A stretch of 64,000 bases of DNA from Hortaea werneckii (Eukaryota > Ascomycota > Dothideomycetes > Mycosphaerellales > Teratosphaeriaceae), in assembly GCA_037044905.1 (NCBI GenBank), contig JBAOKB010000166.1:124001-188000 (forward strand). The letters run 5' to 3'. A program made the translations under genes and the position numbers. Within the stretch, counting starts at the first letter, position 1, and every line of letters starts with the position of its first letter. Of the stretch, positions 42,253 through 53,504 are shown piece after piece. The notes below the pieces were generated by a model, which had not been told where the DNA came from, ran no database searches, and was given only the letters and a program-made list of their open reading frames with translations.

Positions 42253-43816
42253 GGCGGAGGCGAGGAGGACTTTTTCGCCTTTACAGAGGTCGAAACCTTA
42301 GAAAAAGGGCATACCACGGCTCTTCTGCCCAGCGCGCATAATGTATGGCCAAAGGGACTATGTCACAGTGGGGCAGATTGAAGGAGGGCAGGCAGGACAG
42401 TGGTGAAGGCTGTGCGACTGGCGTCCAGCGCTCAGATAACCAACATTGTATTATGGAAAGCAAGAGAGAATGAGTGGTCAAGGTAGAGCTAGACGAGTAG
42501 TGGCCCCTCGACTCGGGAAGAGACCTCGCACTTTCTCTAGACTCCATCCATATGACAGGCCGAGCAGGCTCACACGGCTCAGCAAAGACAGGTTCGCAGC
42601 GGCAGCCTCCGTCCAAGCGTGAGCGGCCAGGCGCAGGCGCATTGGGGTGGCGCAGCCCAGCAGCTTTGGCTGTGGGTGGCCCTGACCCTGCTGATAATAA
42701 TATTGCCCTGCCGAGCTTCCGGTGAAGTTTGACGGGAGCTAATACCTTAGGTACGTTGAAAGGGTTTGGCGAGGCAGGATAACGACCGTCAATACAAGGT
42801 AGTACAAGGTAATATCCTCCTGCTCTGCCCAAGCATATTGCACAGCCATGGAGTATCTGCTAGGAGGAACAACGGTCACCGGAAGGATGGAAACTGTAGA
42901 TCTATGTACTGGTTGTACTGGGGGACGTCGGAAGAGCGGGAGATTGACATGGACTCCATCCCACGCGATATCGCTGGTTCCTCCGTTGCGACCAATGCCA
43001 AGCCAAAGACCCTGCCTGCTCTCGGTATGGACGTGCACTGAGCCACCGACTGGCGCTCCAGTGAGAAGTTGAAGTGACGGCTGCTCGCGAGACAGAGCGG
43101 AGAGGTGTTCCACGCTTGCAGCCTGTGCAGGTGCTGACTCGAATCGTGGTTGTCCTGGTCATCAGCCTGATTTGACATGCCGATGATAACCCCCGTCGAT
43201 AGTCGCGATGTATGATGGGTCGTCCATTTAGATCCGGACGAAATCTCTCCCCAAAGCCAGGCCAACGCCTCTGATTGGCTTGCGCGACCTCCGCAGGCGA
43301 ATCTCTAATCCTCGGTCATATGTATGCGGGCGAGCTTGTCGTATGCGGAAGGGAAGACTGTCCCCAATCCCGCCCCGCCAGCAAGCACCTGCCCGCCCAC
43401 CTGTAAATTTGTAGTCTGCCCTTCCATTAGTAATATTTCCCATACTCACTGCTGCATCATCCCACCACCATACGTGCCGCCCGTGCAGCATCCTTACAGT
43501 ATCCCTCCCGGGTAATAAGACGTCGGCCTCCTTCATCCTTCCACAGTGCGGGACGCGGTAAGACATCGATAGGGCTGGGGCTGAGAGCGGAGAGCTACTT
43601 TATGACCTGCAGGTACGTGTAACCTTACCGCCTCTTCTTCTTCTTCACCGCGCGAGCCAAATCAGCCTGAGCCGACGCCCGTCATGGTCATCTATCGGGC
43701 ATGCAAATGCATTTGGCCTCCCCCACAAGCTGGCCATCGTCGCGGCGGCTGTTTTCCTAGCACGGTTGCGCGGCTTCAACCCTTGACGTCCATCTGTGGA
43801 GGGGTAGCTAGGCAAG
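42253..43816. promoter_or_regulatory. 1.56-kb divergent region between two Zn2Cys6 regulators
   Basis: Large shared 5' region. The open frames on the minus strand (42281-42832, 42876-43265, 43228-43566) overlap one another in different frames without motifs. No specific operator is claimed. Confidence 0.45.
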
Positions 43817-46263
43817 ATGCTCACCATGAATATAGATGAGATCGATGCTGCCACGCTGATGCCTCTCGAGACCCCGCCTTTAAAGGTCTCAAGGCCAGTC
43901 GCCGCTTGCTCAAGATGTCGGAACGCCAAAATCAAATGCGATGGAAAGCTGCCGGTAAAGTCTAGCAAGGTATGGACACACTGATCAAGCAAACTGACAG
44001 GGTAGCAGGCATGCTCATCTTGCGAAAAGAACGGCCGAGCAGCCGAGTGCACCAGTACTAATGACCAATTTGCTCGCGGCAAGGAGCGCAGCTATGTGTC
44101 AACCCTGGAGACACGCATTGACAAGCTCCAGGCCAGACTGGAGGAGGCAAAAGCTCGCAAGCCTTCGGTTGTCTCTATACCAGATGATGAAACCGCTGTG
44201 CCCTCACGGCGGCAATCTTACAATGTTCCGGCGCTAGAGCATTCAAGTGCTGGCGGCAGCAGAGCACAGAGGCGCAAAGAAGCCTCCGCCATCGACGACC
44301 TGGTGTCCGACTTCGGCTTCTTGTCCGTTAATGCAACCGCGCGCGACTTCTATGGCTTTACGTCGGCCATGTCGTATGCACGCCTGATCCTTTCAGCCTG
44401 CAGCAAAGATCCTTTGCCTTCCGGGACGACCAAGGAGCTTCCGCCACGCTATGCCGCTGCCTCGCTAATCCAGCACTACTTGAACAATGTCTTTACACTG
44501 GTGCCAGTCTTCGAGGAAGCAAGCTTCTACGGCTCTGTCGACAACACGTACGCTCAGGACACTCGCAAAGCCGACCCTTTTGACCACTGGGTAGTTCGTA
44601 TGGTTCTGGCCATCGCAAGTGCGTCCATGTCAGAACAGCGTGGCGACCAACACTACCTGGAAGGCATCGGACATGTGTGCGCTGCACTGTCTCACGCAGA
44701 AGGGGTGCTTCATCCTGGCTCTATTTCAAGTGTGCAGGCGCTGGTCATGCTTACCGAATACGCCATGCTAGATCCTCACCACTTCGATTCGTGGAGTTTG
44801 ATTGGTGCTGCTTCTCGAGCCATGGTAGATCTTGGCTTGCATACAGATCCGCCGAAAGGAACGCCCATGACCAAAGGAAAGCTCGACTTGAGAAGGAGAG
44901 TCTTCTGGTGCGTTTATGTCCTGGACCGTTCGACTTCTTTAGTGCAAACCAGAGCATTCTCTTTCAACGACGACAGTGTTAGGGTCAAGATACCCTTCAC
45001 CAAGGCTCCTGCAGTACTCCCGACGTCCACCAACAAGCCTGGCTTGCAAAAACCCTGGGTCCAATCTCATGAGCAAGCGCTTGACCTTATTCATTTGCGG
45101 CAAATCCAATCTGGATGGTATACGGACCTCTTCAGTCCGGCCGCACCACATGGGATGAGCCATATCACTACCTGTGGCAAACTTGCGAAGCTATGCGAAA
45201 ATGGTTTGAAAACATCTCCGTAACCACCAATCCCAGTATGCGAGCGTTTTTCGAGCTTGAACTGCTGTATTCGTACATATACGTATTGTCTCCTTCGCCA
45301 CGAGTACCAGCGATAAGCCCATTCGCCGCGAAGCTCATCTTCGAGTACTGTATAAGGTACGCCGACTTAATGCTGCGGCTCATCGATGACGCAAATTATA
45401 CACCACCTTTGACGTTCTACGATGCTATGAGGGTGTACATGACGGGGCGACAATTTCTGGACGTATTACAGCATAACACCGATCCGCTACTGAACGGCCA
45501 CATCCCACCACACCCGGAAGTGAAGCCAACAACAGCGCCACCTCCAGCCATGCCCGTCGTTAATCTTCCTCCCGGAGACACGCTGCAGCGGTTCAACACA
45601 ATACGCAGCATTCACTGTATCAAGCAGATCTCTGAGTGTCTGGCGAAGTTTGGTATGCGCTGGGGCTATATGAGGTAAGATTTGAATGGCCGAATGCGGG
45701 TGAAACTGTACTGATCTGTAATGCGCAGTTGGAATCAAAGGTACCAAAGCGAGGCCGCTAGCATGTTGGAGACATTGCATCTTAGACTGCGCGAATTTGA
45801 CGGTATAGCGGCTGCTCGTAGACCCAGCATGTGGCATGCCTCGAGCTCAGCTAGCTCTGTGACTAGCAGTAGCGCCGCCAGCCAGGCTTATAGGTCTCCG
45901 CAAAGCCTGACTTCAAGCTCCGCAGTCCACAGACAACCATCGATTACGGCTCATCATATGGCAAGTTTTGGGGATTCTGGTCCAGCACCACAAGTCACTC
46001 CGCCTCTGTACTATCATCAGCAGGCTCCGTCGCAGCAGCCACCAATGCAGTCATGGGAAACTCAAACTTCATTCTTCGAACCATCTGGTGGTCAGGCATT
46101 CAGCTTTGGTCAGCCGGTGTCGCAGCCAGGTCGGTCTTCGGCACACGGTAACCCCAATCTGCAATTTGCCAATTGGGGTGGCTATGGAGGTGCTTCATCG
46201 GTTCCTGATACCCTGGATGAAGAGAATGCAGTACCACCCAATGCCCAATCTTGGAACGCTTGA
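43817..46263 (+). CDS. Zn2Cys6 transcription factor, one frameshift
   Basis: Three exons: 43817-43954, 44009-45674 and 45729-46263. The 54-nt first intron (GTAAAG/GTAGCAG) interrupts the zinc cluster, and splicing gives ACSRCRNAKIKCDGKLP then ACSSCEKNGRAAEC, with Cys at 31, 34, 41, 48, 51 and 60. The coiled coil YVSTLETRIDKLQARLEEAK and the fungal_trans domain (DSWSLIGAASRAMVDLGLHT, LRRRVFWCVYVLDRST) follow. A one-base shift in a T run near 45129-45131 joins SGWYTDLF to QSGRTTWDEPYHYLWQTCE. The last intron (GTAAGA/GCGCAG) leads to WNQRYQSEAASMLETLHLRL and a Ser/Gln-rich tail ending QSWNA. A second ATG at 43826 is also possible. Target genes are not evident. Confidence 0.87.
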
Positions 46264-46534
46264 TCAAAGGCACGTAGGCTAAAAGGCGTTATAGGTACAG
46301 CAGCGTGCTCGAGGCCAGCTTTACAGTCAGCAAGCTTGTGTCGGAGACAGCTATACGAGTCCTTCAAGTCGGTCGCTAGTCCTCCCAAACGAGGCGGTAC
46401 CGGCCACTGGATCACTGCCTCCGCAGCAGGCTAACCAGCAGCTGCAGCCAAGCGAGGATTCTTCGAGCAGTCAGGCGCTGTACATAGGGTCTGCGCGTCG
46501 AACGGCCTTCACCCAGCAACAGCCGGATCCTCAG

Positions 46535-48153
46535 ATGATGCCTTCGAGCGCAGACTCTTCGAGCAGCCAAGCTCTCTATATCAGATCACGACCTCGTCCT
46601 CGTCAGCGGCCTGTAAACCTCCGGCGGCTGGTGCCTTCAGTGCCGCGAATGAACGAATCTTCCCCTGGAAGAAGACATCACACTATTCGCTCCGGTTTGA
46701 TGGATCATCGGACCTCCGCAGTTCGAAGCAACCAGCGGCCACGGGAACTTTTGCAGGAAGGCATCAATATCATGGAGGCACGGCATCAAGCAAGGCTAGC
46801 AACCATCGCGTCTGAAAGTGGAACAAACTCGCCTCTGGATGAAGAGAATGACCCCAATGACCGATCCTATGCCTCCAATACGGCTCTGCAATCTGAACAG
46901 ATGCGGACACTGCGAGAAGGGCAGCGGCAGATGGAAACACAGCTGAATGATTCGAGTAGTGGACCGGAAAGCGAAGGCCTGATGATGATTCCACAGAGAA
47001 ATGTTCGCAATGAACAAGTCCATCTCGGCACTTATGCCCATAGCCCGCTGCGGCATGTGCAGAATGCAAACGATGTGCCAGGAGGCAGAGCGGGATCTAC
47101 CGAGATGCCTTCTAGCATCGATTACTTTGGTCAGGCCTGCCTACAACCCCATTCTCAACCTTGCCCGACATCTCAGAATGCTACTTGGCTGGAAATTGAA
47201 AGCCAAAACGTCCATCTGAGGGACTCTACCAACCTGCCATCGGCGTTATTCGTACCTAACCCCACATCGCCGCTGCCCATGACCAGAACAGACTTACCTC
47301 CCGATCCTCCACTACCGCAGAAGCGCAAAGCGTCAATGCAGGATCACTACCTTGAATTCCAAGATTGTGTGCCTTCACCCGAGCTACCGAGAGACTTGGG
47401 GAAGGCTGCACAGCATGAGCCAACTTCTTCGACTCGTGAGCTCAGATCGCCCAAGATGCGGAAGATGCGGAGAAAGATCAAACGCCAAAGCCGTTGCTGG
47501 CAGAAGGAGAAGCGGGTCCAAGTCGGAGCTTTTGAAGGCGCTGCATGGGAATCGGATGATGAGGCTGCTGATGATGAATTGCCTACCGAGGAGTGGGAGC
47601 AAAATGATGGGACTAGGGATCTTGCAGACGAAATCTGGTTCCCGAATACTGCTGCTGCTGCGACGACCTCTCAACAGGCCCCACTCCTACCTCACACAAC
47701 TTCTCAGCCTATCGCTCCGGCACCCGGAGACCTTCCTCAGACCTCGAGCCACCTCTTATTTCCTGCTCCATCCACGACACCCTCTTTTCATGCTATCCCA
47801 CCTGCCAACCCATCCTCCCCGCCGACCCCAACCAGCCCCCTCCCCACTATCCCAACTTCACCACTTATCCCGGTCTAGGCTGGATGTGCACGACCTGCCA
47901 CCTCATCACGCAATCCCCTTCCCTCCACTCCTCCAACGGCGACTGGTGTTTTGACGTCCTAGGCCCTGACCCCTTATCCCACCCAGCGCGCGTCCTTCGA
48001 TCTTGGGCTCCTTTGCGTCCGCGTAGGCCCCCTGGGATGTTATCGTGGGAAGGGATGGGTGGGGATGGTGCTGGTGAGGATGCTTCGAGGGAGGGTGGTG
48101 GCGTGGGAGGGTGTTGGTGTGGGATTGGGCTTTCGGGGTGTGGGATAAATTGA
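46535..48153 (+). CDS. disordered protein of unknown function, likely frameshifted, 5' end uncertain
   Basis: An open frame from the ATG at 46535 to 47878 codes for a Ser/Pro/Gln-rich, largely disordered protein with a basic patch (SPKMRKMRRKIKRQSRCW) and an acidic patch (WESDDEAADDELPTEEWEQ). Conserved-looking text then appears in another frame, PHYPNFTTYPGLGWMCTTCH and NGDWCFDVLG with a CxxC, running to 48153. A one-base shift around 47690-47790 is therefore likely. The frame is also open and protein-like upstream of the ATG back to 46291, with no ATG, and includes a duplicate of the SSSSQALYI motif found after it. A missed 5' exon is possible. No family recognised. Confidence 0.5.
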
Positions 48154-49022
48154 GACGGGGAGGAGGGGAGGGTGATTGGGGTATAGTGGGCAAGGCGGCG
48201 GTTTCATTGGAGATGGGTTGGAGGGGGCGGTGTAGGATGCATGGCTGAAAGGATGGATGGAAGGGCACATGAAATGTGGCAGGCCATCCTTTCCTTTTAC
48301 ATTCTCTTGTTCTTCTTTGGAAGATGATGAGACAGTTGGGCTATGCAGTACGATTTTCCTTTGGACCAAAAAGAGTTATTTTGTTGTGCGATTAACACTC
48401 CAAGCAGGAAGGCAATCAGACAGTTCACTATTTATCATTACCCGCCTCTTCCCTTTCCACCTTGATGTTGTTGAGGCAAGTGAGAACACGTGATAACACA
48501 TGTGAGCTTTGGCACGTCTTCGCTCCTTACATTCATCGGTGGTCATGGGCACAATGACGAAGGTGGAGAGGATAAGGGATCAGTGGGGAGCAAGTGGGAC
48601 GTCGCATGACATTGGGCGAAGAGAAGGTCAACAGAAATAGGGGTAAGAGCCCCTCATCAGGGAGGGAAGAGGAAAAGGCAAAGAAAGGCTTTTCATTCTT
48701 TCCAAGTTTTCATATGAATTTTCACGATTATTCATTGCTTCTCCACTTCTTCTTTCTATGCATCGTTTTGATATCCTATACCTTTTGCGTATGTGGCAAA
48801 GGGGTCGGAGACAAAGGCCTTTTTTTCAGGCGTGCGGGCTTGCCTTCTATCCCTTATGATTCTCACTCGTCTTCCTGCTAGACTGTTTACCGTCCGGGCT
48901 ACTCTTCTTTGTCATGACCTCTTTCCCTTTACCCTCCCTCTTTTTGGTCTCTTTCTCCGGCTGCCGGAAGGTCGCCACTCCCCATCACCATCACCTCCAA
49001 CCGCATGTAATCTCCCATCCGC
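48154..49022. other. intergenic between convergent genes, nothing seen
   Basis: 869 nt with an E-box-like CACGTG near 48486 and polypyrimidine stretches. No gene-like frame. Confidence 0.5.
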
Positions 49023-50052
49023 CTAAGAAGAAGCCATAGCGCCTACTCTCCTCTGCTGTTGCTGCTGGGATTGCTGGCTCCCATTCCCACCCTCTCCACC
49101 GCCTCCAACCCGAGGTCGTTTGCTCCCTCCTCCTCCACCGCTACTAGAAAACCCCTCATCGTCCGTAGTCAACCCCGCACCGCCACCGCCGGCCGCGGAG
49201 GAAGAGGCAAAAGTCTGCGCATACCCATCAAAACTCGCATCGTCATATCGGCGTTTCTTCCCCGTACGTTCAGGCCGCGAACTCCCCCCTGCGCCCGCAG
49301 CGGCGGGACTGGCAGGAGCTGAAGCGCGCAAACCCCCTGCACCAGCAGCGGCCGCCGAAGTCCTCGACAAAACCGAATGCGGATTCCCATTTCGCCCTGC
49401 CGATCCATCGTCTCCCGAACCAGCCGCCACCCTACCCCTCGCCCATCCCGCCGCCCCTTTCCCCCCAGTCCCCGAGTTCGCGGCCGCATTCGAATCATTC
49501 AGCCCCAAAACCGCCTCCCAGCGTTTATGCTCCGGAGCGGGTAACCGGCCCGGCCGCAAACCATCCGCGACGATACGTTCGAAGTCCGTGATAATTCCGC
49601 CCAATCCCTTTTCGTTCTCGAGAACATTCCGACTCCTGTGGCCCTCACTACCATGCTCACCACCACCATCACCATCACCATCACCATGCCCACCCTCACC
49701 ACCAGGGACATCATCCCCCCGCGCTGCGCATCCCATAACGTTTCCCCCTCCGGTCCGACCTCCATATCCCACGCCGGATCCACGAGGCCCTGCAGTGCGG
49801 CGTTGCCCTTTACGGGCCGCGAGGAACCCTGTAGACCCAGGGCTTTGACTTTGCCTTCGTAGGATTTGCGGAGTTTGTTGATTTTGTTGCCGGCGGCGTC
49901 TTTGCGGGCGATGGTCGAGTGGAGGCGGGTTAGGTTGAAGAGGGTGAGGAGGTTGGTGTTGGGGTGCGGTTGGGAGGGGGGGATTGAGAAGGGAGCTGAA
50001 AGTGGGGGTTAGTCAATGTGTGAAGAGGCAGGGGATTGTAGCCGGCTTTTTT

Positions 50053-50088
<36 letters not shown>

Positions 50089-50797
50089 CTTTTTGCCTAT
50101 TTTTCCAAAGGCACGTGTTTGGCAATGAAAGGGCTGTGTATTGTTGGGATTGTTGAAGAGGAGACTTACGTTGGGAAGGATTTGAATATGAAGGAGGCTT
50201 GTAGAGTTTGGGTGCCGCGGGAGGCAAGTCGGATATTGTATCCATGGCTTCGTGGTCCAATTGCTGGGGATTGTGATGTCGGTCGTGATCGGTTGGTCGA
50301 TACTGAGCCGTCCCTTCCATTTCCACATCATCATTCCCATTCCCGCTCACCATAGATTCCCGTGAAAAAGAAGGCGTCTCTCCTTCGCTCTCCATCCCCT
50401 TCCCTTCCCCGTCTACACTCCTCGGCGCACCCGCCGCCGTCCCTAATCCAACAGTACTCGGCGGCGTTGGGAAAGTCACGCTTCCGGGTCCGCCGCTGCT
50501 ACTACTACTCCGCCCACCCGCTACTCCTGCTCCACTTTCACCGCTCACTCCGGAACCTGTCTGTTGGGATGCGCTGTCGGATTGCGACGGCGCAGAGTGC
50601 TGCGAGTTCCATGAAGGAGACATGCGCACACTCGGCGGAGGCGTCTGGGGCTGATGGACAAAGGAGTTTGGTTGGGGTGGAGCACCACCGGTCTTTGTTG
50701 TCGGCGGCACTGAAGACAAGTGCGAATGCGGGGACGCGGGAGAGTAAGAGTTAAGGCGTTGGCGCTTGGGAGAGCGTTCGCCGTCTGGCGTGGACAT
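49023..50797 (-). CDS. MED19: Mediator complex subunit 19 (Med19/Rox3), one frameshift
   Basis: Exon 1, 50797-50170, encodes a disordered N-terminus (MSTPDGERSPKRQRLNSYSP) and the start of the core (DLPPAAPKLYKPP). A 174-nt intron (GTAAGT/TTTCAG) contains a poly-G tract. Exon 2 from 49995 has the fungal Med19 core: LLTLFNLTRLHSTIARKD, NKINKLRKSYEGKVKALGL, then after one missing G in the run at 49715-49720 GLGGIITDFERIVADGLRPG and PEHKRWEAVLGLND. The C-terminal signature GKKRRYDDASFDGYAQTF is typical. Med19 sits in the Mediator head/middle and links activators to RNA polymerase II. Gly/Ala/Gln-rich repeats extend the tail. It is divergent from RAD10. Confidence 0.88.
49661..49688. repeat. ATCACC microsatellite inside MED19 coding sequence
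   Basis: Tandem CACCAT/ATCACC units on the plus strand encode alternating Gly-Asp and His-Gly residues (HGDGDGDGG) in Med19. Such hexanucleotide repeats are slippage-prone but keep the frame. Confidence 0.7.
50055..50087. repeat. 33-nt poly-G tract within MED19 intron
   Basis: Thirty-three consecutive G (C on the MED19 strand), preceded by eight T. It lies wholly inside the predicted MED19 intron. Such a run is rare in a compact fungal genome and may be real or a sequencing artefact. Confidence 0.9.
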
Positions 50798-51490
50798 TTG
50801 ATTGATGTCTCAGCTAGGCGGATGTGGGTCCAGCGTTGAAGAGGGGTGCGGCGGGAATGAGATTCGTCAGCGTCGTGGGAGGGTCGTCGTCGTGAATGAT
50901 GGAGAGGCCGAGCACATGTGAGCGCGTCGACGCCGGGTTGGGTGGGCGTTATGTCAGTATCGCGCCTCAGGCTTCTTCCATGCGGTGCCAGCGTTGGATG
51001 CTCGGGCGGCGCTCCGAAACCGGGCTCGAATCGGGCGGTATCGGGTGGCGGTGGTCGGCGACCGGACGGAGAATGAATGAATAGGAGAGTAGGATTGGGG
51101 TGGTGGGTGGGTGAGCCGCACGATGACGGGGTGGAGGTGGGAAGAAGAGAGAGAGAGAGGGTGGGATGCAACCGCGAAGGTTAGCAGCGCAGCAGTTGAC
51201 GATCGGCCACGGCTGGGCGGGCGGACATGTTCGCAGCAGCAGCGCTGAGGCTTCCCGCTTGCCTTGCCGGGATAGCGTCACTCGTCTCGGCTGTACCCGG
51301 CGCCAGCGGACGGTTACAACTGCCACTTCCCATTCAATTGGATTACATAAGTCATGCTTGCTCTATACGCGCTGAGGACGCGACGCTGGACGACAAGGCT
51401 GGCGAACTTCACTTGCAGTATGAACACGTGATCAAATCAACAAATCAGAGTCTCTGGACCGGAGGAATATAATCCGAAAAACAAACCATC
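50798..51490. promoter_or_regulatory. divergent promoter region MED19 / RAD10
   Basis: 693 nt between the divergent start codons. Purine-rich GAGAGA runs lie near 51145-51160. No specific site is claimed. Confidence 0.5.
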
Positions 51491-52737
51491 ATGGCTGATG
51501 AGATCAAGATGACGGCCCACCACCACCCCGACAACCCTCTCGTCCAACAGGATCCGCCACTAAATCCACCAACGCCACACCATCAAACACCGGACCCAAA
51601 CCAACCACCGCTCTAGATCGAGGCTCCAAACCAAACTCATCCGCCAACAACTCCAACCCTGGATCCGGTGTCCAACAGCCCAAACCCCAAGCCCTCCCCA
51701 AACGCACAGGCCCAGCCTCCATCATCGTCTCGCCGCGACAAAAAGGCAACCCGATCCTGAACCACGTCAAATCGCTTCCCTGGGAATACGGCGACATCCC
51801 GGCCGACTACCTCCTGGGCCTAACCACCTGCTGTCTCTTCCTCAGCCTCAAGTACCACCGCCTGCACCCGGAATACATCTACACGCGGATCAAAGCGCTG
51901 CAGGGGAAATACAACCTGCGCCTGATCCTGTGCATGGTGGACATCACGAACCACGAGGAGAGCCTCAAGGAGCTGTCCAAGACCAGCCTCATCAACCAGG
52001 TCACGCTGATCCTGTGCTGGTCGGCGGCCGAAGGGGGTCGGTATCTCGAGCTGTTCAAGACGTACGAGAACGCGTCCCCGGCGGCCATCCGCCAGCACCA
52101 GTCCACGGCGTATAGTGATCGGATGGTGGATTTTGTGACGACGCCCCGCGCGGTTAATAAGACGGATGCGGTGGCGTTGGTCTCGCAGTTTGGGACGTTA
52201 AGGACGGCGGTGAATGCGCGGTATGAGGATGTTGCGACGATTGCGGGATGGGGGGATAAGAAGGTGAAGGGGTGGTGTAGGAGTGTGAGGGAGCCGTTTC
52301 GGATTCAGCGTGCGGCGGGCAGGAAAGGGATAGGGTTGAAGGAACGCGAGGAGACTTTGATGAGTCTTTCGCAGCCGGTTTCGAGGGAGGCGACGTTGAG
52401 TAGAGGGGTGACGAGGGAAGAAGGGGTGGATGAGGATGGGCAGGGGGTTGTTGAGGCAGAGCAGAGTGCGATATTGGGAAGTAATGATGCGGATGCAAGG
52501 CCTCCAGCGAGAATCGCCGAGCGGGTGCCTTTTATGATGGAAGAGGGAGAAGATGGCAACGCGGATGATGAGGAGGCAATGGCGGAAGCGTTGACGGCTC
52601 CAGCTGTTCCGCCCAAGAGGACTGCAGAGAAAGCTGATACAACGACTGCACCTCCTGCGAGGAAGAGAAAGAAGAGCGATGAGGAGGTCGGCGAGGGCGT
52701 GATGGCTGCTTTGAGCAAGCTGAGAAAAGATGGCTGA
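51491..52737 (+). CDS. RAD10: DNA excision repair protein Rad10/ERCC1 (Swi10), one frameshift
   Basis: The ATG at 51491 (MADEIK) is joined, by one missing base in an A run near 51506-51508, to the long frame that continues DGPPPPRQPSRPTGSATKST and the conserved Rad10 domain: PASIIVSPRQKGNPILNHVK, SLPWEYGDIPADYLLGLTTC, LFLSLKYHRLHPEYIYTRI, LRLILCMVDITNHEESLKEL and LTLILCWSAAEGGRYLELF-type text, then an HhH-like segment (FGTLRTAVNARYEDVATIAG). The C-terminus is acidic with a nuclear-localisation-like PARKRKKS. Rad10 pairs with Rad1/XPF as the 5' structure-specific nuclease of nucleotide-excision repair. The non-catalytic nuclease-like fold is as expected. Without the shift, the first in-frame ATG of the long frame would be at 51934, cutting off the core. 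Confidence 0.93.
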
Positions 52738-52973
52738 AGGGGAAGAGGATAGAGGAGCAAAGCGAACAAGGAAAGAGAGTTTTTTGTCTCCGGGGGAAAA
52801 AAAAATAAGAGTGAAAAAGGGCGCTCTTCTCCCTTCAAGCTATCTCCAAACTCCGAAGGTCACATCTGCCATTCCCAGATCGTGGCGACCGACAAGGACA
52901 CGCATGGAGACAGCATTTTCTCACTACGGCATTCACCACTCGACATCAAAACTCTCCCTCACCTATACGATTC

Positions 52974-53459
52974 TCACGACCAGTCCAACCCATCAACCAA
53001 CTTCTCCGCGAACCCGCGAAACTTCAAACACATGTGGTCCTCCTTCCTCAGACAGGACCCACCAATTGGCTTCCCCTCCCGATCGCGCGGAAAATCCTCC
53101 GGCAGCGACGGGATCGTCTTGACGTCCCCGCCTTCGCCTACGATCTCCTTCGTCGAGGAATGCCACGCGAGTTGGCGGTCGTACATGGCTTTTGTCAGGG
53201 CGAGGAAGTGGATGGGTGGAGGGTCATGGATCGTGATGGATGGAGATGAAAACGAAGAAGTCGAGGTAGAAGAAGATCGAAGGGAGAGATCAACCTCTCC
53301 CTCCCCCTCCCCTTCCTCCTTCTTCTCTGTCCCCCCATCCCCATCCTCCTCCTCCCCCACGCCCTCAAGTACCTTTCCCCTCCTCCCTACTTCCTTCCCA
53401 CCACTCCTCCTCCCCTGCTGCTGCTGCTGCTGCTCCCCCGCCCATAAATCTCCCCCCAC
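52974..53459 (-). CDS. acidic/Ser-rich segment, possible C-terminus of the upstream Zn2Cys6 gene
   Basis: A minus-strand open frame with strong G/C third-position bias. It has a Gln run (CTG repeat near 53419), a Glu/Gly-rich linker and then structured-looking text: DPPPIHFLALTKAMYDRQLA, EDFPRDREGKPIGGSC and KEDHMCLKFRGFAEKLVDGL, ending at 52974. It lacks a good ATG. It is in the same frame as the end of the Zn2Cys6 gene 46 nt upstream, separated by two stops, so it may be that protein's C-terminus after further frame errors or an intron. No independent family is recognised. Confidence 0.4.
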   Translation of the reverse strand: MGGDLWAGEQQQQQQGRRSGGKEVGRRGKVLEGVGEEEDGDGGTEKKEEGEGEGEVDLSLRSSSTSTSSFSSPSITIHDPPPIHFLALTKAMYDRQLAWHSSTKEIVGEGGDVKTIPSLPEDFPRDREGKPIGGSCLRKEDHMCLKFRGFAEKLVDGLDWS

Positions 53460-53504
53460 ACAACCCCCTTAGCCCACCTCCGCCACTCCTCTCCTTTCCC
53501 TTCC

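Noticed and set aside
52882..53472. 196-codon plus-strand frame ending in a poly-Cys run
   Set aside because: The poly-Cys and Ser/Pro runs are complements of Gln and Glu/Gly runs on the minus strand, which has better codon bias.
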